Positions 14,542 through 23,399 of a stretch of 64,000 nt of DNA are shown here, in pieces. Position 1 is the stretch's first letter, and every line of letters starts with the position of its first letter. The notes below the pieces were generated by a model. The model was not told where the DNA came from. It made no database searches and saw nothing but the letters and a program-made list of their open reading frames with translations. Source of the stretch: an uncultured Bacteroidia bacterium (GTDB taxonomy: Bacteria; Bacteroidota; Bacteroidia; Bacteroidales; UBA932); the NCBI GenBank assembly GCA_902785065.1, contig CACZXH010000009.1, positions 1 through 64,000 on the forward strand. The letters run 5' to 3'. The translations under genes were made by a program, and so were the position numbers.

Positions 14542-16227
14542 ATGAAGCTTCACCTGGGATATCGCCTCCTTCTCCTGACAGGAATCCTCCTCCTCCCGGT
14601 TTCCTGCCGGGAGGAACAGATTGTCCCGGAAAGCAAGCCATCCACGCCCCCTTCTTTCCTGGAAATGGTCCAGGCCTACCGGGACGGAAAGACCTACACG
14701 GAGACCCGCACCCTGACCACCTTTTCGAAAGTCTTCTTCCAGGACGGAAGCAGTGTCGTCGTTCCGACGGCGGAATGGGTCATCGAGGACGGGACGGACA
14801 CCCTTTCCTACGTGCCGAAAACAGTCATCCGGCAGGGAACGAACTGGTTTATCGACGGGGAAGACACCGGCATCGAGCGGACGAACGGCCCGCTGGAGGA
14901 AAGCGTCCCCCTCTATGCCTACCGTAACCTGAAATACCTGAGAATCTGGGCCTCCAACGGCGAGACGATGGAATTCGACAACGGCTGGGAGCCCGAAAAA
15001 CCCGAGGATCCCGTGGATCCGCCCAAACCACCGTACATCGACCCGCTGCACGACAAAGTCATCCCTTCGAACTTCCGGATTCCGACGGTCCATATCAGCA
15101 CGGAAGGCGGAAAGCCCATCGACAGCAAGGAGGATTATGTCAAAGCATCCTTCCGGTTCGAAGACCCGACCCGTTTCTATTCCGACGAGGAGACCGTGGA
15201 GGTGACCGGCAAGATCAGGGGTCGGGGAAACTCGACCTGGGGTATGCCCAAGAAGCCCTACCGCATCAAGCTGGACGAAAAGGTCGACCTCTTCGGCTCC
15301 CCGGGCAACAAGGACTGGATCCTGCTGGCCAACTACAGCGACAAGACCCTCCTGCGGAACATCGTCGCCATGGAAATCTCCCGCATTTGCGGGATGGCCT
15401 GGACCCCGCGGATGCTCAGCGTGGACGTATACCTCAACCAGGAGTACATCGGCGTTTATACCTTCTGCGACCACAAGGAAGTCGCCAAGGACCGGGTGAA
15501 TATCGAAGTGGCCACGGAAACCGACCTCGAGGGCGGCTATTACCTGGAGCTCGAAGAGGCGATGGACGAGCCCGTCTGCTTCAAGACCGTCTGGGACACA
15601 CCTGTCATGTTCCACGAGCCGGAGTACCCGACCGAAGCCCAGCAGAAGTATGTCAAGGAGTGGTTCAATGGCTTCGAACGCGCCCTGGAAAGAGTCCAGG
15701 GCGAGCACGACGATGCCTACCGGTCCTACATCGACGTCCCTTCCTTCATCAACTACTACATCATCCAGGAAATCACCAAGAACCCGGACGGAAACGTCCG
15801 CAAGAGCACTTACCTGACCAAGGAAAAAGGGAAACCGCTGGAGATGTATCACGTGTGGGACTTCGACATCACCCTCGGGAACTGCGACTACACGAACTTC
15901 GAGAAGCCCGAAGGCTGGCAGATGCGCTACGTGAAGTGGTACAACCAAATGTTCTTCGACCCGGCGTTCAAGAAAGCCGTCGTGGACCGCTGGAACGAGC
16001 TCTACCCCACCCTCCTGACCCAGGTCACCGCCTTCCTGGACCGGCAGCACGCCCTGATGGCCGGCGCCGAAACCCGGAACTTCGACCGCTGGCAGATCCT
16101 GGGCGTGAAGGTCTGGCCCAATTACTACTACTTCCCCACCTACGAGGAAGAATATGCGTTCTTGAAGGAATTCTATGAAGCCCGCCTCGCCTGGCTGAAC
16201 GAGCGGATCAACAGCAGTGACTATTAG
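14542..16227 (+). CDS. CotH-kinase family lipoprotein
   Basis: A 561-residue lipoprotein (lipobox LPVSC, Cys22). Residues about 40-150 form a DUF4988-like N-terminal region (VFFQDGSSVVVP, then IWASNGETMEF), and a Pro-rich linker follows (PEKPEDPVDPPKPP). The CotH domain (about 175-555) shows GRGNSTWGMPKKPYRIKL (227-244), NYSDKTLLRN, EYIGVYTFCDH and VWDFDITLGN. CotH-type proteins phosphorylate protein or are found on carbohydrate-binding surface proteins; a role on the cell surface fits the lipoprotein anchor. The last codon overlaps the convergent regulator gene at 16224-16227. Confidence 0.9.
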   Translation: MKLHLGYRLLLLTGILLLPVSCREEQIVPESKPSTPPSFLEMVQAYRDGKTYTETRTLTTFSKVFFQDGSSVVVPTAEWVIEDGTDTLSYVPKTVIRQGTNWFIDGEDTGIERTNGPLEESVPLYAYRNLKYLRIWASNGETMEFDNGWEPEKPEDPVDPPKPPYIDPLHDKVIPSNFRIPTVHISTEGGKPIDSKEDYVKASFRFEDPTRFYSDEETVEVTGKIRGRGNSTWGMPKKPYRIKLDEKVDLFGSPGNKDWILLANYSDKTLLRNIVAMEISRICGMAWTPRMLSVDVYLNQEYIGVYTFCDHKEVAKDRVNIEVATETDLEGGYYLELEEAMDEPVCFKTVWDTPVMFHEPEYPTEAQQKYVKEWFNGFERALERVQGEHDDAYRSYIDVPSFINYYIIQEITKNPDGNVRKSTYLTKEKGKPLEMYHVWDFDITLGNCDYTNFEKPEGWQMRYVKWYNQMFFDPAFKKAVVDRWNELYPTLLTQVTAFLDRQHALMAGAETRNFDRWQILGVKVWPNYYYFPTYEEEYAFLKEFYEARLAWLNERINSSDY

Positions 16228-18773
16228 ATTATGTCCTTGAAGGGTACCGTGTAGTCGACGCCGAGGGACTTCCGGTACTCTTTGCAGAAGTTGTCATAGA
16301 TGGTCTTGGCAAGACCGGGCTTGTTCTCCTTGCACAGGATCCGGATCTTAGCCTGCAGGGCGTCCTCGTTCAGGAAATCGTGCTGGAAAATCGTGTTGGC
16401 CGCCTGCAGGATGGCCTTGTCCGTCAGGTCCTCGCGCCGGAGCTGGCGGCACAGGAAGTCGATCGTGGCGTTGGAGAAAGCGCTCTTGTATTCGTCGATC
16501 CAGTCCAGCTCGGTGTTCGGCAGCATCTGCCCTTTGAGGAGCAGTTCCAGCAGCCGGTCCACATCCTCCTCGCCCGTCCCCTCCCGGAACAGGCGCAACG
16601 CTTCCAGATAGTCGCACTGGGTATCGCCCTCGAAGGCGATGCTCCAGAGTTTGTTCTGGTTCTGGATCCGGATGTCGCCCACGCCTTCCAGCAGGCCGCG
16701 CAGCTTGGACATATACACGTTACGGTTGTTGTTCGCCGTATCGTCGGGCTTGTAGGACCACAGGAGGTGGTTGATTTTCTGGGAGGCGATGCCGCCGGAC
16801 TTGGCCGTCGATACGATAAGGAGGATCAGGAGGGCCTTCACCGTGGGCGTGAACTGGGCCGACACGTCATTCCCTTCCTGGTCCGTCACGCGGAACCCGC
16901 CGAAGAAATTCACGGAGGAACGGGAGAAATCGTAATACAGGTGCTCGGGTTCGTATCGCTCTTCCCGTTCGCCGGCCAGCTCCTTCACGGCCGGCTTGCG
17001 GCGCGGCTTCCGGTTGCGGAGGAACCGGTACCAGACATAGTCACCGGCCAGCAGCACGCCGGCCACGATAAGCAGGACTTTCCACCATAGGCCGCTCTTT
17101 TCCGTTCCCGCCGGCTTGTCGTACCCTTCCTGCAGGATCATGCTCACCGGGATGGGCGGATAGTCGATCTCGTACACCTCCACGTCCGTATGGCCGTCCA
17201 CCTGCGCCTGCAGGATGGCGGCGTAGATCTTTTCCAGCTCGTAGCTGTGCCAGATGTTCACATACGTATACTGGGCGTTCCGTTTCGGAGGAATCGGCAG
17301 GGACATCCGTTCCACGCCGGGCGTTTCCGGGCGGAGCTTCAGCAGCGTGAAGCCGTCCAGGTTGGACAGGAGATAGAAATCCCCGTTGGCCCAGTTATAG
17401 ACGAAGTTCTCGCTGGAGATGAAATCCCCATACGGCGAAGCGCCCATGTCCCAGAGCTTGTTCACCTCCAGCGTATGGGTATTGATGGTATAGAGGTCGT
17501 AGTAATTTTTCGGGGAGAGTTCCTGCTTGCCCGAAGGGTTGCCGCGTCCGCCGAACACGTACAGCAGGCTGTCCACAATGTAGGAGGTAGCCGCATAGCG
17601 CGGTGTGATTTCCTCGACCGTCGTCTGGAAATTCTTCTCCGGACTTTCCAGGTACGTGACAATCAGCTCGTTCCGGAAATGGTAGTGTCCATAGCCGCCG
17701 AAGCTGTACAGGGCGTGCACCCGTGGCTCCCACGTATTCGTATTGTTCCAGAAATAGTGGTCCTGCTCGGGTTCCTTCTCGTTCTCCCAGCGGCCGGACT
17801 TGAAATCGAACTTCGAGAAGAGGCCTTCGTCCAGGTTGTAGGCGGTGAGCCAGTGGTGATGCCCGGCCACATAGAGCAGCTGGTTGGGGAAGTTCGCCGG
17901 ATTGTACCCGCCGCGGACCGGCACCTCCGTCAGGGTCCCGTCCGTGGTGGAGAACACGTGGATGGGCTCGTCGGGGCAGGTCAGGTAGAACTTGTCCTTG
18001 TCGTCGAAAGTGATGGACGGAATGCTCTCGAAGGAGTGGGCGAAGACCGGCTTGAAGGAGATGTAGCTGTCGATCATCCACTGCGGGTTCAAGGCCCGGG
18101 CGGGAACGCCGTCCCGCTCGTCATAGCACAGATCCCCGGCGTGCCGGGCGCACTCCCAGGCACGGAACGGCTTCCCGTTCAGGGACAGGTCGATGTCCCG
18201 GACATTGACCGAAGCCACGTCGCCGAGGGTGTAGCCCGCCAGCTGGCACAGGCCGAAGCTGATCCGGAAGGTCTCCGCGCCCTTGGTTCCGGCGTCGCGG
18301 ACCGAGAACTTGGCGCCGTTGTAGTCCAGGTCGATGGTGCCGTCCTTCGTATTCAGGCCGATCCGGACCGGGAACCACTGCTCCATCGGAATCTCCGTCG
18401 CGATGAAATGGACCTGGTCTCCGGTCACGAGAATGAGCTTCCGCGCGTCCTGCAGGTCCGCCGTGTACATCAGGTCCACGTTGTCCCCCTTATCGGTAAT
18501 GATGCGGAAAATGCAGCCGAACACGTTGTCGGGGCGGTTGAACAGGTTGAAGGACATCTTCAGCGTCTTCCCTTTGACGGGAATCGCCTTCCCGTCTTCC
18601 AGGGCCAGGCCGGTGAACTCGTCCGAATGCGCCGGATAGGAGACGATATGGAGGCCATAGTCCAGTCCGGCCTCCTGAATGCTCCCGCTGTCCGACGCCG
18701 GCTGCGCCGACGCCGCGAAAAGCGACGCGCCGGCCAGAAGCAGCGTGCAGACTATGTGGAACATCCGTCTCAT
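16224..18773 (-). CDS. Transmembrane SARP-like transcriptional regulator with periplasmic kelch-type sensor
   Basis: An 849-residue protein from ATG 18773 (an upstream TTG at 18788 is less likely). Order: signal peptide (1-23); a LamG/concanavalin-like region (about 40-210); a kelch-like beta-propeller region (about 245-540, with LYSFGGYGHYHF and LLYVFGGRGNP); one transmembrane helix (about 563-585, LWWKVLLIVAGVLLAGDYVWY) followed by a basic RNRKPRRK stop-transfer; a winged-helix domain (about 620-720; FFGGFRVTDQEGNDV, KINHLLWSYKPDD, NNRNVYMSKLRGLLE) and a helical BTAD-like domain (about 720-845). This is the output layout of SARP activators, here membrane-anchored. It directly follows the PUL genes but has its own -7 element. 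Confidence 0.85.
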   Translation of the reverse strand: MRRMFHIVCTLLLAGASLFAASAQPASDSGSIQEAGLDYGLHIVSYPAHSDEFTGLALEDGKAIPVKGKTLKMSFNLFNRPDNVFGCIFRIITDKGDNVDLMYTADLQDARKLILVTGDQVHFIATEIPMEQWFPVRIGLNTKDGTIDLDYNGAKFSVRDAGTKGAETFRISFGLCQLAGYTLGDVASVNVRDIDLSLNGKPFRAWECARHAGDLCYDERDGVPARALNPQWMIDSYISFKPVFAHSFESIPSITFDDKDKFYLTCPDEPIHVFSTTDGTLTEVPVRGGYNPANFPNQLLYVAGHHHWLTAYNLDEGLFSKFDFKSGRWENEKEPEQDHYFWNNTNTWEPRVHALYSFGGYGHYHFRNELIVTYLESPEKNFQTTVEEITPRYAATSYIVDSLLYVFGGRGNPSGKQELSPKNYYDLYTINTHTLEVNKLWDMGASPYGDFISSENFVYNWANGDFYLLSNLDGFTLLKLRPETPGVERMSLPIPPKRNAQYTYVNIWHSYELEKIYAAILQAQVDGHTDVEVYEIDYPPIPVSMILQEGYDKPAGTEKSGLWWKVLLIVAGVLLAGDYVWYRFLRNRKPRRKPAVKELAGEREERYEPEHLYYDFSRSSVNFFGGFRVTDQEGNDVSAQFTPTVKALLILLIVSTAKSGGIASQKINHLLWSYKPDDTANNNRNVYMSKLRGLLEGVGDIRIQNQNKLWSIAFEGDTQCDYLEALRLFREGTGEEDVDRLLELLLKGQMLPNTELDWIDEYKSAFSNATIDFLCRQLRREDLTDKAILQAANTIFQHDFLNEDALQAKIRILCKENKPGLAKTIYDNFCKEYRKSLGVDYTVPFKDII

Positions 18774-18802
18774 CCTGGTATCAGTCAAGTGCTACCAAAT
18801 GA

Positions 18803-18810
18803 CAAATATA
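18803..18810 (-). promoter_or_regulatory. -7 element of the SARP-like regulator gene
   Basis: TATATTTG on the minus strand, exact TAnnTTTG, 30 nt before ATG 18773. No clear -33 TTG and no TTAA array are seen upstream. Confidence 0.6.
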
Positions 18811-18829
18811 CAATAATAAACGGATATTC

Positions 18830-20059
18830 TTACCGTTTCGCCGCCGGCTTCCCTTTCAACCGCGCCGCGGCCTCGCCGGCGAGCGTCAGGTAGCGGTCCG
18901 ACGGGATGCCGTCCTCCAGGGGCACGAAGGTGCTCCCAGGAGCTGCCACGGGCACTTTCCGGGCGATCTTGAAGATGGCCGTGCCCTCGTCGATTTCGTC
19001 GAACATGGCGATGTAGAGCATCTTGGCGCCGCTGTCCAGGCAGTAGTCGAGTTGTTTCTTGAAGAAACTGCCCCCGTTCCGGGGGATCTGGACGCCGGGA
19101 TGACCGAGGCGCTGCATATTAGCCCAGGAGAAACCCGGGAAGCAGAGGGGCGCATAGGCGATTCCCTCCTTCTCGGCCCAGGCCATGTCTTTCCGGATCA
19201 GCGACTTATAGCTGCCGTAGGTCCGTTCGTTGTACCGGCCCACGAACCACGGCATCACGATGTCGCACTTGCGGATGAGCGCGTGAAGCCGTTCGTCGGG
19301 CAGCGTGTCCTTCGTCCGCGTCCGCCAATGGGTAGGGACGCCGATCATCACGCTGAAGCCCTTGGCCTTCAGGCCGTCAATGATTTTCTCGCACTCGTCG
19401 AAGCCATACTTCCGGTTGTCGTTGAAGCCCACGCCCCACACCGTCACGAGCGGTTTCCCGTTCTGGTACAGGTAGGACGGATTGGCCTGGTGGTCAAAGA
19501 GATGATAGGCCTCTGCGAGCGCGTCAATATCCTTCAGGAGGATCTCCGGGCCATGGGCGGGCATGCCGCTGAGGTCGTACATGATGGCGACGGCGCGGTC
19601 GTACTTGTTCGCGCATTCCATCGCCGAGTCCATCACCTTGTTGAAATGCTTCTTCCCCGAGGGATTGGCGATCTCCGCGATGAACCGCTGGAGGAACACG
19701 CCGTCCAGGCCGTACTCCTTCATCCAGCGGAAGTGGACATCGACCGTACTCTTGTCATACGGAGACGGGACATACGCGGGCGTCCCATCCTCAAAGCGGA
19801 AGGCCGTCTCGTACAGCTGCGGATACTCGTCCACCTCCGGCCACAGGTCGATGGTGCACCAGCCCGGCTCGAAGCGCCGGCCTTTCTCGTAGTGGTGCCA
19901 GTTCCGGCCGGCCCCGTCGCCGGGGGTGTTGAACCACCCCTGATACCCCGCCATCACGAGCCCTTCATAGGACTCGTAGGTGATAGAAGACCGATACGGC
20001 CCCTGCGCGAAGGCAGAGACCGTAAGGGTCAAGGTCAGAAGCGCGGCGAGCCGTCTCAT
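18830..20059 (-). CDS. GH71/GH99-like secreted glycoside hydrolase
   Basis: A 409-residue protein with signal peptide (MRRLAALLTLTLTVSAFAQ). ATG 20059 overlaps the stop of the GH43-like gene (ATGA), which fixes the start against a much longer open frame. Motifs shared with its paralogue at 21064 include LVMAGYQGWFNTPGDG, HFRWMKEYGLDGVFLQRF, AIMYDLSGM, VMPWFVGRYN and YIAMFDEIDEGTAIFK, typical of the GH71/99-like proteins of Bacteroidota PULs. GH99 enzymes are endo-alpha-mannanases; the exact activity here is inferred only at family level. It is the last gene of the susCD operon. Confidence 0.83.
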   Translation of the reverse strand: MRRLAALLTLTLTVSAFAQGPYRSSITYESYEGLVMAGYQGWFNTPGDGAGRNWHHYEKGRRFEPGWCTIDLWPEVDEYPQLYETAFRFEDGTPAYVPSPYDKSTVDVHFRWMKEYGLDGVFLQRFIAEIANPSGKKHFNKVMDSAMECANKYDRAVAIMYDLSGMPAHGPEILLKDIDALAEAYHLFDHQANPSYLYQNGKPLVTVWGVGFNDNRKYGFDECEKIIDGLKAKGFSVMIGVPTHWRTRTKDTLPDERLHALIRKCDIVMPWFVGRYNERTYGSYKSLIRKDMAWAEKEGIAYAPLCFPGFSWANMQRLGHPGVQIPRNGGSFFKKQLDYCLDSGAKMLYIAMFDEIDEGTAIFKIARKVPVAAPGSTFVPLEDGIPSDRYLTLAGEAAARLKGKPAAKR

Positions 20060-21051
20060 TTCGCGAAGGTCTGGACGACCTCGCGGATGGTGCCGTCTTC
20101 GTTGAAATAGAGCTTGTCCACGCAGATGGAACGGAGGTTCCCCATGTGGGAGATGTTGCAGTTGTGATAGAACAGGTACCACTGGCCCTTGTACTTCACG
20201 ATGCTGCCGTGGGAGGTGTCGCAATCGGTGGGCTTCAGGATGATGCCTTTGTACTCCCAGGGGCCCAGCGGAGAGTCGCTCCAGCAGTAGCGGAGCTGGT
20301 TCCGTCCCCCGAGGCCGGGTTCCTGGTGGTTGTCGGCATACATCAGGTAGTACTTGCCGTTGTTCTTGAACACCCAGGGACCCTCGTGGTAGTCCTTCAT
20401 GCCCTGCATGGGCACGGGCTCGCCGTCAATCTCGGTCATGTTGTCCTTGAGCTTCACGCCGATCATCCGGCCGCCGCCTCCGTAGTAGAAGTAGGCCTGT
20501 CCGTCATCGTCGGTGAACACGCACGGATCGATCATGGAGAACGCATCGCCGAGGCCCTCGATATAGCCGAGGAGCTTCAGGTTCTCCATCGTGGGCTTGT
20601 CAGAAACGCCGACACCCACCTTCCAGGTGTTGTTCCAGTCCGTGCCGCTCGGGTGCGGGAAATAGTAGTAATACTTCCCGTTCCGGTACGCCGCGTCCGG
20701 GGCCCACATGAAACCTCCTTCGGGCCGCCCCCATTCCACGTCGCGGGAATGCAGGAACTCGCCGTGGTCGGTCCAGTTGACCATGTCGGTGGTGGAGAAC
20801 ACATGGTAGCCGTCCATCAGGTCGCAGCCACGGGGCGGCGCCACGTCATGGGAAGGATAGACATACAGGCGGCCGTCGCTCCACACATGGGCGGAAGGGT
20901 CGGCCAGGTAGAGCTCGGTGATGAAAGGGTTGCCGGGCATCTGGAGCTCGACGACCTCCTCGGCGGCGGGTGTTTTGTCGCACCCGCAGGAGAGCGCCAT
21001 CAAGCAGGCGGCCAAGGCGGCCGGTATGGTCAGGAGTCGTATGGTTTTCAT
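20056..21051 (-). CDS. GH43-like lipoprotein glycosidase
   Basis: A 331-residue lipoprotein (ALSCGC lipobox). The five-bladed propeller signature is visible: NPFITELYLADPSAHVWSDGRLYVYPSHD with the catalytic-base Asp region, GGFMWAPDAAYRNGKYYYYFPHPSG, MIDPCVFTDDDGQAYFYYG and YHEGPWVFKNNGKYYLMYA with the acid Glu. It is closely similar to the C-terminal half of the SGNH-GH43 protein at 34963, suggesting duplication within the locus. GH43 enzymes remove arabinose, xylose or galactose. It lies 12 nt after the GH71/99-like gene and overlaps the next. Confidence 0.88.
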   Translation of the reverse strand: MKTIRLLTIPAALAACLMALSCGCDKTPAAEEVVELQMPGNPFITELYLADPSAHVWSDGRLYVYPSHDVAPPRGCDLMDGYHVFSTTDMVNWTDHGEFLHSRDVEWGRPEGGFMWAPDAAYRNGKYYYYFPHPSGTDWNNTWKVGVGVSDKPTMENLKLLGYIEGLGDAFSMIDPCVFTDDDGQAYFYYGGGGRMIGVKLKDNMTEIDGEPVPMQGMKDYHEGPWVFKNNGKYYLMYADNHQEPGLGGRNQLRYCWSDSPLGPWEYKGIILKPTDCDTSHGSIVKYKGQWYLFYHNCNISHMGNLRSICVDKLYFNEDGTIREVVQTFAK

Positions 21052-21063
21052 CTTGGTTCTAGC

Positions 21064-22650
21064 TTATTTGGTCGGCATGTCCGGGGTCATCTTCACTTCG
21101 CCGCGGAGCATCTTCGCCGCCTCGCCCGTCAGGAACAGATACCAGTCGGTGGGGAGGTTGTCGTCGATGCCCTGGAAGCGGATGTCCAGGTCGGACGTCT
21201 TCTTGCTCCAGCGGATGCCGTCCCCGGTCTGCTCCGAGGAGTTCATCCGGTAGTTTCCGTTCGTGTAGCTGGTCACCCAGTAGTCATCGTCGGAAGTGTA
21301 ACCGTAACCGGTCGGGACATTGGCCTTCTTGTACGGGACGTTGGACGGGACCTCGGACACGTGCATCTGCTTGAAGATGGCGGTGCCTTCGTCGATTTCG
21401 TCGAACATGCCCACATAGATCGCTTGCGCGCCCGCCTTGATGTCACGGTAGAACTGCTTCCAGTAGAACCTGCCGCCGAAGCGGAAGCCCGTGTTGGTGG
21501 CGTCGCCTTCGGGATAGCCGTTGTTCGGGTGCATGTTGCGGTCGCTGCCGCCCGGAAACACGTGCGGGGCGTATACTACGACGTGGCCGTCGGTGGAGTA
21601 CTTCTTCGCCTCGGCGATGTCGTCCTTGATGCGGGCCTGCCAGTCGCTGCTCTCGAAGTTGTCGTTGCCGTATCGACCCACGTACCAGGGGATGAAGGCG
21701 TCGCACTTCTTGATGATCTCGATCATCTTGCGGTGCTCAGTCCCGCTCAGGGCGTCGTTGCCGCCGGCCCGCCAGTAACCCGGGCAGCCCAGCATGATGG
21801 CCCAGCCCTGGGCCTGGAGCTGCTCGATGTACGGCTCGATGAACGAGGGCTTGGGCAGGTTGCTGTCGTTGAAACCGAATCCCCAGAGGGCCAGGAGCGG
21901 CTTCCCGTTCTCATACAGGTAGTACTTCTGGGTGCTGCGGTCCTTGAGGTGGTACTGGTCCATCAGCTTCTGGGCGTCGGCGACCATGCTCTTGGCCATG
22001 TTCTCGTTGGTCGTACCGCCCATGTCGTACATCACGGCGATGGCGCGGCCGTACTCGTTGGAGCCCTTCATCGCATGCTTGAGCACGGTGTCGAAATGGT
22101 CCTTGTGCTTCGCATCCTGGATTTCACCCACGAACCGCTGCATGAACACGCCGTCCAGTCCGTACTGCTTCATCCACTTGAAGTGCGTGAGCACCGTGGA
22201 CTCGTCATAGGAACTGAACACCGTGGCGTGCGAGCCATCCGGGAGGATGAAAGGCGAGCTGTAGCCGGTCGCGTCGCCGTCGCCCACCACATACTTCTTC
22301 GTGTACTCGGACATGTCCGGCCAGAAGTCGATGGAGTTGCGGAGGACGCCGGGGCGGAACTGCTCGCTTTCGCGGTAGTGGTACCAGCCCTGGTTCGGGA
22401 CCGCCGTCATCGGCGACCCGTCGCCCGGCGTGCCGAACCAGCCCTGGTAACCCGCCATGATGAGGCCGCGGTACGTATCGTACGGCTGCCCGTCCTTGTG
22501 GGGCTCCACGCCCGGATCGGCATACTCCGACTCTCCGGGTTTCGGATCCGGCTTGTCGGGTTCCACCCGCCCCGGGATCACCTCCTCCGGCTTTTGGCAG
22601 GAGAAGGCGACCACGAGTGTCAAGGCGGTATAAAGGAGCTTTCTCATCAT
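21064..22650 (-). CDS. GH71/GH99-like lipoprotein
   Basis: A 528-residue lipoprotein (VVAFSC lipobox) with a Pro/Asp/Lys-rich linker (about 20-50) and a catalytic domain homologous to the protein at 18830 (GLIMAGYQGWFGTPGDG, HFKWMKQYGLDGVFMQRF, AVMYDMGG, FIPWYVGRYG, YVGMFDEIDEGTAIFK). It has an extra C-terminal segment (about 455-505) absent from the paralogue. Surface-anchored by its linker, it is a candidate endo-acting enzyme that cuts glycan before uptake, with the 18830 paralogue probably periplasmic. Its ATG overlaps the DUF3823 stop (ATGA). Confidence 0.83.
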   Translation of the reverse strand: MMRKLLYTALTLVVAFSCQKPEEVIPGRVEPDKPDPKPGESEYADPGVEPHKDGQPYDTYRGLIMAGYQGWFGTPGDGSPMTAVPNQGWYHYRESEQFRPGVLRNSIDFWPDMSEYTKKYVVGDGDATGYSSPFILPDGSHATVFSSYDESTVLTHFKWMKQYGLDGVFMQRFVGEIQDAKHKDHFDTVLKHAMKGSNEYGRAIAVMYDMGGTTNENMAKSMVADAQKLMDQYHLKDRSTQKYYLYENGKPLLALWGFGFNDSNLPKPSFIEPYIEQLQAQGWAIMLGCPGYWRAGGNDALSGTEHRKMIEIIKKCDAFIPWYVGRYGNDNFESSDWQARIKDDIAEAKKYSTDGHVVVYAPHVFPGGSDRNMHPNNGYPEGDATNTGFRFGGRFYWKQFYRDIKAGAQAIYVGMFDEIDEGTAIFKQMHVSEVPSNVPYKKANVPTGYGYTSDDDYWVTSYTNGNYRMNSSEQTGDGIRWSKKTSDLDIRFQGIDDNLPTDWYLFLTGEAAKMLRGEVKMTPDMPTK

Positions 22651-23381
22651 TCGGGAACGACGATTTTCTTGACTTCGGAGAGGTTCCAGCTGGTGTAGGT
22701 GTCATTCACCTGCACGCCCATCCGCACCCAGTAGGTGTAGCCGGCCTTCAGCTGGATCTTGAGGCTGTACGGCGCCACAGTCTGATTGCCGTCGGCATCG
22801 CCGATCGCCGGCCACATCTTGCGGAGGTTGATCCGGTTCGCATCGTTGTAGTAGTAGTCGATGTGGTTGCCGGGGCCGCAGTGGATGTTGTTGTTGATGA
22901 ACGGGCGGATTTCGCGGATCTGCGGGAGGCCGTCCGTCACCGGGGCCTGCAGGCGGCAGGTCAGGGTGAGTTCGGTGCCCTCGAGCGTCGCGTCGAAATC
23001 GACCACATGCAGGTACGGGATCACCTCGAAGTCCTGGACGGTGCCGGCCTTGCCGATCGCCACGTTGTACGTGGTGTCGCACGGCCACCAGGCGCCGTCG
23101 CGCGGCAACATGTCATAGGTGCCGGAGAACAGCTTGTCGTTGTAGTAGGTGCCGTCTTCCTTGATAGCCAGGTCCTGCGGGTTGGGATGCTCCGAATAGC
23201 TCATCTCCCAGATGCGGATATGGCTCACGCCCTGGTCCAGGAGCATCGGCTGGCCGGTGGTCTTGTCGATGATCTTGCCCTGGATTTTCGCGGACGGCGC
23301 CTCGAAGTTGTCGATCTTCATGCAGGAGACCGGTCCCAGCAGCACCACGCAGGCGAGCAATATAGGATATAAATGCTTCAT
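22647..23381 (-). CDS. DUF3823 lipoprotein of the SusCD locus
   Basis: A 244-residue lipoprotein (LLGPVSC lipobox). The N-terminal part is a carboxypeptidase-regulatory-like beta sandwich (IQGKIIDKTTGQPML...DNGTY-like IKEDGTYYNDKLFSGTYDM), and the C-terminal part a second beta domain, as in DUF3823 proteins encoded right after susD. These act as surface glycan-binding or scaffold proteins, the functional equivalents of SusE/F. It lies 18 nt after susD. Confidence 0.88.
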   Translation of the reverse strand: MKHLYPILLACVVLLGPVSCMKIDNFEAPSAKIQGKIIDKTTGQPMLLDQGVSHIRIWEMSYSEHPNPQDLAIKEDGTYYNDKLFSGTYDMLPRDGAWWPCDTTYNVAIGKAGTVQDFEVIPYLHVVDFDATLEGTELTLTCRLQAPVTDGLPQIREIRPFINNNIHCGPGNHIDYYYNDANRINLRKMWPAIGDADGNQTVAPYSLKIQLKAGYTYWVRMGVQVNDTYTSWNLSEVKKIVVPE

Positions 23382-23399
23382 ACTCTTTCAGATGTTAAA

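Noticed and set aside
20060-20224. N-terminal extension of the GH71/99-like gene to a start at 20224
   Set aside because: The extension runs inside the GH43 gene in another frame, is Arg/His/Pro-rich and precedes a clean signal peptide at ATG 20059, which also has the ATGA overlap seen elsewhere.
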